Below are positions 59,247-64,000 of a stretch of 64,000 nucleotides of DNA, piece by piece. Below the pieces are notes generated by a model that saw only the letters and a list, made by a program, of their open reading frames with translations, was not told the DNA's origin and ran no database searches. The position numbers were made by a program, and so were the translations under genes. The first letter of the stretch is position 1; the number at the start of each line of letters is the position of its first letter. This DNA is from Rhodocyclales bacterium (lineage in GTDB: Bacteria; Pseudomonadota; Gammaproteobacteria; Burkholderiales; Rhodocyclaceae), in assembly GCA_028292485.1 (NCBI GenBank), contig JAQGMG010000016.1, positions 37,944 through 101,943 of the forward strand, in the 5' to 3' direction.

Positions 59247-60374
59247 TTAGAAACCCTTGCGAGTACGGCGTTGCCGCCACAGCAAGGTGCCCAGCAATAC
59301 GAAACCTGCAACGACCACCGCGATCGATGCCAGCTCCCAACCGTCTTTGCGGTTGAGCCAGGGCATGTACTGGAAGTTCATGCCGAAGAAACCCGTGATC
59401 AAGGTCGCGGGCGCGAGCATGGTGGTGACGATGGTCAGCAGCCGCAACTCGTTGTTGAGGCGATGGCTGACGCTGGCGAGGTGGATATCGAGCAGACCGC
59501 CGATCAATTCGCGCAGGCCATCAAGCTGTTCGATCACATGCACGCAATGATCGTAGATATCGCGGAAGTAGGGCAGCGTCTCGCGGCTGATCAGGTGCTC
59601 TTCGGTGCGTAGCACGGAAGTCAGCGTTTCACGTGTCGGCCAGATGCTGCGCCTGAGTTCCAGCGTTTCATGCTTGAGGTGATTGATGCGCGCCATTGCG
59701 TCGCGCGGCGTCTCGTTGATGAGCGAGTCCTCCAGATCTTCGATGGCGACAGACAGCGCTTCGACCATGACGAAGTAGCGGTCAACCACGGCGTCAATCA
59801 GGGCATGCATGACGCCGTCCACGCCCACACGGCGGGGCAAGCTGTGGCGTTGCCGTATGCGCTCGCGGATGGGCGCGAAGATGCCGGTGGGGCGCTCCTG
59901 GAAGCTCAGCACGAAGTCTTTGCCGAGGACGAGACTGATGTGCTCGGGTTGGCAATCGAGCTGAGCGGAGTCATAAGCAAACGCTTTCAGCACCACGAAC
60001 ACGTAATGCCCATAATCCTCGAACTTGGGACGTTGCCCGGTATTGACGATGTCTTCGAGCACCAAGGGATGAAGATTGAAACGATCTCCAATCTCTTTCA
60101 TCACATCAGGATCGTGCAGGCCATATACATTGAGCCAGATGTTGCGATGCTGCTTCTGATACAGGCGCGACTCCTCAAGCGTCTTGAAGGTTACTTCCTT
60201 CAGTTCCTTCTCATCGAAATCAAAGACCGTGAGCGCGGGTTCGCGGACCTTGATCTCGCCGAGATGCTGCACGCTGCCAGGTGCCTGGCCGATCTTGGCG
60301 CTCAGGTGGGGTGCGCGCGGCGGCGCAGGTTTTTTGAAACGACTCTTCAAGCGGCTACTGAGGCGGCTCATCAT
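59247..60374 (-). CDS. corA: Magnesium/cobalt transporter CorA
   Basis: C-terminal ATLITGFFGMNFQYMPWLNRKDGWELA (GMN motif) and two TM helices. Confidence 0.95.
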   Translation of the reverse strand: MMSRLSSRLKSRFKKPAPPRAPHLSAKIGQAPGSVQHLGEIKVREPALTVFDFDEKELKEVTFKTLEESRLYQKQHRNIWLNVYGLHDPDVMKEIGDRFNLHPLVLEDIVNTGQRPKFEDYGHYVFVVLKAFAYDSAQLDCQPEHISLVLGKDFVLSFQERPTGIFAPIRERIRQRHSLPRRVGVDGVMHALIDAVVDRYFVMVEALSVAIEDLEDSLINETPRDAMARINHLKHETLELRRSIWPTRETLTSVLRTEEHLISRETLPYFRDIYDHCVHVIEQLDGLRELIGGLLDIHLASVSHRLNNELRLLTIVTTMLAPATLITGFFGMNFQYMPWLNRKDGWELASIAVVVAGFVLLGTLLWRQRRTRKGF

Positions 60375-60683
60375 GGAAGACTCTCGAAACGGGTGGGCAT
60401 GCCGACGACAACGCGTGTCGGCGGGGAGTTTGAGTATGATGCATCCGCGGATTATCGCAGCACAATGCGCCCCCTGATCTGCGTGCTAACGTCGCAGTCC
60501 TGCGCCGTGCGCAAGTATGATCTGTAGCAGAGCCTTGTGGCGGCGGTTCGTGGATCATGCCGGAGCTGCGCCGCTGCTGCGTCGGTCGCCGGAGAAGCCC
60601 TCCGGGCGCCGGGCGGGACGAAAAGGGTTCAAGGGTTTCATTTCTAGTTGGATGCTTAGTTGGGTGTTTAGGGAGAACAGCGC

Positions 60684-62303
60684 ATGTCACTGCTTATTGG
60701 AGTGCCTCGGGAGATATTTGCGGGAGAGAAGCGCGTCGCGACCGTTCCCGAAGTTGTGGAGAAGCTGATCAAGCTGGGCTTCAAGGTCGTCGTCGAAAGC
60801 GGAGCAGGGGATGCTGCCAACTGCAGCGATGAGGCCTACCGTGCTGCGGGCGCCGAGATCGCGGCGAGCGCGGCGGAATTGTGGGCGGGCGCCGACATCG
60901 TGTTCAAGGTGCGTGCTCCGAGCGACGAAGAGGTCGGTCTGCTGCGCGCAGGCAGCACGCTGGTGTCCTTCATCTGGCCGGCGCAGAACCCCGAGCTGAT
61001 GCAGAAGCTCGCCGCCCGCAAGGTCACGGTGCTGGCCATCGATGCCTTGCCGCGCCAGCTCTCGCGCGCTCAGAAGATGGATGCGCTGACTTCGCAGGCC
61101 GGCGTGGCCGGCTACCGTGCAGTCATCGAGGCGGCCAATGGTTTCGGCCGCTTCTTCAATGGCCAGATCACGGCCGCCGGCAAGGTGCCGCCGGCCAAGG
61201 TCTTCATCGCCGGCGCCGGCGTGGCGGGCCTTGCCGCTATCGGCACGGCAGCGGGTCTGGGCGCCATCGTGCGTGCCAACGACACGCGTGCTGAAGTGGC
61301 CGACCAGGTCAAGTCGCTCGGTGGCGAGTTCGTCAAGGTCGAGTACGAGGAGGAAGGTTCAGGCGGTGGCGGTTACGCCAAGGTCATGAGCGAGGGCTTC
61401 CAGCAGGCGCAGCGCGAGATGTATGCGCAGCAGGCGCGTGAAGTGGACATCATCATCACCACCGCGCTGATTCCCGGCAAGCCTGCGCCCAAGCTGATTA
61501 CCGCCGAGATGGTCGCTTCGATGAAGCCGGGCAGCGTGATTGTCGACATGGCTGCCGAGCAGGGTGGCAACTGCGAACTGACCGAACCCGGCAAGTCCGT
61601 GTTGAAGCATGGCGTGACCATCATCGGCTACACCGATTTGGTGAGCCGTCTGTCACGGCAATCCTCGACGCTCTACGCGACCAACCTGTTCCGCCTCGCC
61701 GAAGAACTGTGCAAGACCAAGGATGGCCAGATCAACGTCAATTTCGAAGACGACGCGATTCGTGGCCTTACCGTCATCAAGGACGGCCAGATCACCTGGC
61801 CGGCGCCGGCCCCCAAGCTGCCCGCCGTGGCGGCCAAGCCCGCCGCCGCGAGTTTGGCAGCTTCAGCCGTCGCCAAGAAGTCAGGCCATGGGCATGGCAG
61901 CAGCGAGCCGATGTCGCACCAGAAGCTGGCCGTCATGTTCGGCATCGCAGCGGTGTTGTTCTGGGTCATCGGCGCCAATGCGCCAGCAGCCTTCCTCGGC
62001 CACTTTACGGTGTTCGTGCTGGCCTGCTTCGTGGGCTACATGGTGGTGTGGAACGTGAAACCCGCATTGCATACGCCGCTGATGAGCGTGACCAATGCGG
62101 TAAGCAGCATCATCGCTATTGGTGCGCTGGTGCAGATCGCGCCGCCGCTGTCGGGGGGACTGTCTGCGGGCATGACTGCGGGTATCTCGCGTCCTGACGA
62201 AGTGATCCGCTGGCTCGCCATTGGTGCCATCGTGCTGGCCACCATCAACATGTTCGGCGGCTTCGCGGTGACCCAGCGGATGCTGGCGATGTTCCGTAAA
62301 TAA
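60684..62303 (+). CDS. pntA: NAD(P) transhydrogenase subunit alpha (full-length)
   Basis: [28 protein letters not shown]...; [15 protein letters not shown]-terminal TM segments. Confidence 0.96.
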   Translation: MSLLIGVPREIFAGEKRVATVPEVVEKLIKLGFKVVVESGAGDAANCSDEAYRAAGAEIAASAAELWAGADIVFKVRAPSDEEVGLLRAGSTLVSFIWPAQNPELMQKLAARKVTVLAIDALPRQLSRAQKMDALTSQAGVAGYRAVIEAANGFGRFFNGQITAAGKVPPAKVFIAGAGVAGLAAIGTAAGLGAIVRANDTRAEVADQVKSLGGEFVKVEYEEEGSGGGGYAKVMSEGFQQAQREMYAQQAREVDIIITTALIPGKPAPKLITAEMVASMKPGSVIVDMAAEQGGNCELTEPGKSVLKHGVTIIGYTDLVSRLSRQSSTLYATNLFRLAEELCKTKDGQINVNFEDDAIRGLTVIKDGQITWPAPAPKLPAVAAKPAAASLAASAVAKKSGHGHGSSEPMSHQKLAVMFGIAAVLFWVIGANAPAAFLGHFTVFVLACFVGYMVVWNVKPALHTPLMSVTNAVSSIIAIGALVQIAPPLSGGLSAGMTAGISRPDEVIRWLAIGAIVLATINMFGGFAVTQRMLAMFRK

Positions 62304-62344
62304 GGTTCCGCAAGGAAACTTAGGCACACAAGGAAAAAACAAAA

Positions 62345-63739
62345 ATGTCTGCAAGTCTGGCTACGGTCTCCTACCTCGGAGCAACCATTCTTTTCATCCT
62401 GTGTCTGGGTGGTCTGTCCAACCAGGAAACCGCGCGTCGCGGCAACCTCTACGGCATGATCGGCATGACCATCGCCGTGCTGGCCACCGTCTTCGGCCCG
62501 CGCGTCGCGTCAATGGGGCTGCCCTGGATCATCGGCGCCATGGTCGTCGGTGGCGCGATGGGTCTGTACCTGGCGCGTGTCGTCAAGATGACGCAAATGC
62601 CGGAACTGGTCGCCTTCATGCACAGCCTGGTCGGTCTCGCTGCGTGCCTCGTCGGCTTCGCGAGCTACATCGATACCTCGATCAGCTTTAGCGGTGCAGA
62701 AAAGGCCATTCACGAAATCGAGATTTACGTCGGCATCCTCATCGGTGCAGTCACCTTCTCGGGCTCGGTGATCGCCTTCGGCAAGCTGTCGGGACGCATT
62801 CGCAGCGCGCCGGTGTCGTTCGCGGGCCAGCATCTGCTCAACCTTGCGATCGGCATCGCGATGATCGGCTTTGGCATCTGGTTCTTCATGGCCGATCCGA
62901 GTGAGCACTACTGGCTGCCGTATGTCGTCATGACGGCACTCGCGTTCCTGCTGGGCTTCCTGATCATCATCCCCATCGGCGGTGCGGACATGCCGGTGGT
63001 GATCTCGATGCTCAACAGCTACTCGGGGTGGGCCGCGGCCGGCATCGGCTTTTCGCTGAACAATCCGATGCTGATCATCTCCGGATCGCTGGTTGGCTCC
63101 TCCGGTGCGATCCTGTCGTACATCATGTGCCGCGCGATGAACCGCTCCTTCTTCAGCGTGATCCTCGGCGGGTTCGGCGCCGAAGGCGGCACCGTGGTTG
63201 CCGGCAGCGAGCAGAAACAGGTGAAGTCCGGCTCGGCCGATGACGTGGCATTCATGCTCGGCAATGCTGATTCGGTGATCATCGTGCCGGGCTCTGGACT
63301 GGCCGTGGCGCGCGCGCAGCACGCGGTCAAGGAAATGGCCAACGCGCTGCGCGAGAAGGGCATCAACGTGCGCTACGCGATTCATCCGGTGGCGGGGCGC
63401 ATGCCCGGTCACATGAACGTGCTGCTTGCCGAAGCCGAGGTGCCGTACGACCAGGTGTTCGAGATGGAGGACATCAACGGCGACTTCGGCTCGACCGACG
63501 TGGTGCTGGTGCTCGGGGCCAACGACGTCGTCAACCCGCTGGCCGAGGTGAAGGGCAGCCCGATCTACGGCATGCCGATCCTCGAGGCGCACAACGCGCG
63601 CACGGTGATCGTCAACAAGCGCTCGATGGCTGCCGGCTATGCCGGTCTCGACAATCCGCTGTTCTACATGGATAAGACCATGATGGTGTTCGGCGACGCG
63701 AAGAAGGTCGTCGAGGACATCGTGAAGGCGCTGGAGTAG
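62345..63739 (+). CDS. pntB: NAD(P) transhydrogenase subunit beta
   Basis: VVISMLNSYSGWAAAGIGFSLNNPMLIISGSLVGSSGAILSYIMCRAMNRS; VIIVPGSGLAVARAQH; HPVAGRMPGHMNVLLAEAEVPYD. Confidence 0.97.
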   Translation: MSASLATVSYLGATILFILCLGGLSNQETARRGNLYGMIGMTIAVLATVFGPRVASMGLPWIIGAMVVGGAMGLYLARVVKMTQMPELVAFMHSLVGLAACLVGFASYIDTSISFSGAEKAIHEIEIYVGILIGAVTFSGSVIAFGKLSGRIRSAPVSFAGQHLLNLAIGIAMIGFGIWFFMADPSEHYWLPYVVMTALAFLLGFLIIIPIGGADMPVVISMLNSYSGWAAAGIGFSLNNPMLIISGSLVGSSGAILSYIMCRAMNRSFFSVILGGFGAEGGTVVAGSEQKQVKSGSADDVAFMLGNADSVIIVPGSGLAVARAQHAVKEMANALREKGINVRYAIHPVAGRMPGHMNVLLAEAEVPYDQVFEMEDINGDFGSTDVVLVLGANDVVNPLAEVKGSPIYGMPILEAHNARTVIVNKRSMAAGYAGLDNPLFYMDKTMMVFGDAKKVVEDIVKALE

Positions 63740-64000
63740 GTGTTCGATCGGGATTTTGCGCTTAACGCCCTCACCCCGACCCTTCCCCCGCATGCGCTGA
63801 GAGGGCGCACGTCGCTCGAGCGGAAGCCACTGGCGCCGCAACGCGCAGACACGGACCGTCGCTCACCGGAGGCAACCTCTCCGGGACCGGAGAGGGTCAA
63901 AGCGCCGTCGCTCGCCATCGGTATCCGTCTCCCGGTGGGAGAGTGTGCCCGGCAGGGCGGGTGAGCGAATAGCCAGGTAAACCCAATGTCCGGCCCCCTA

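Noticed and set aside
62510-63841. 443-aa minus-strand ORF opposite pntB
   Set aside because: His/Asp/Arg-rich antisense translation typical of high-GC shadow ORFs; pntB on the other strand is unambiguous.
63760-63970. CTCACCCC...CTCCCGGTGGGAGAG region after pntB as a mobile element
   Set aside because: Resembles degenerate intergenic palindromic repeats common in GC-rich proteobacteria, but boundaries are unclear and the window ends nearby.

Overview
The window is about 64 kb of a moderately GC-rich chromosome. Gene content and synteny (acnB / CitE-like / mdh / gntR / sdhCDAB-sdhE / gltA / odhAB / lpd / zapE) suggest a betaproteobacterium. It is mostly core genome: a TCA-cycle supercluster (23.4-39.8 kb), envelope and lipid A genes (msbA, lpxO), pntAB, PPi-dependent phosphofructokinase, CorA, a class A PBP and a DinG-type helicase. 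I saw no tRNA or rRNA genes, prophage, transposase or CRISPR array. Accessory items that stand out: (1) an orphan T6SS amidase effector/immunity pair (Tae4-Tai4) between lpd and zapE; (2) a sensor histidine kinase with Tyr where the phosphoacceptor His is expected; (3) a tandem alpha/beta-hydrolase whose N-terminal nucleophile elbow has lost its Ser; (4) a Phd/PIN toxin-antitoxin pair with a perfect inverted-repeat operator candidate; (5) a 26-bp perfect palindrome in the gntR-mdh intergenic region; (6) a structured leader upstream of sucA that can sequester the Shine-Dalgarno; (7) two families of dispersed palindromic repeats (GTCATTCCCGC and GTAGGGTG) in intergenic regions. All family calls are from reading the translated sequences; no database search was run.
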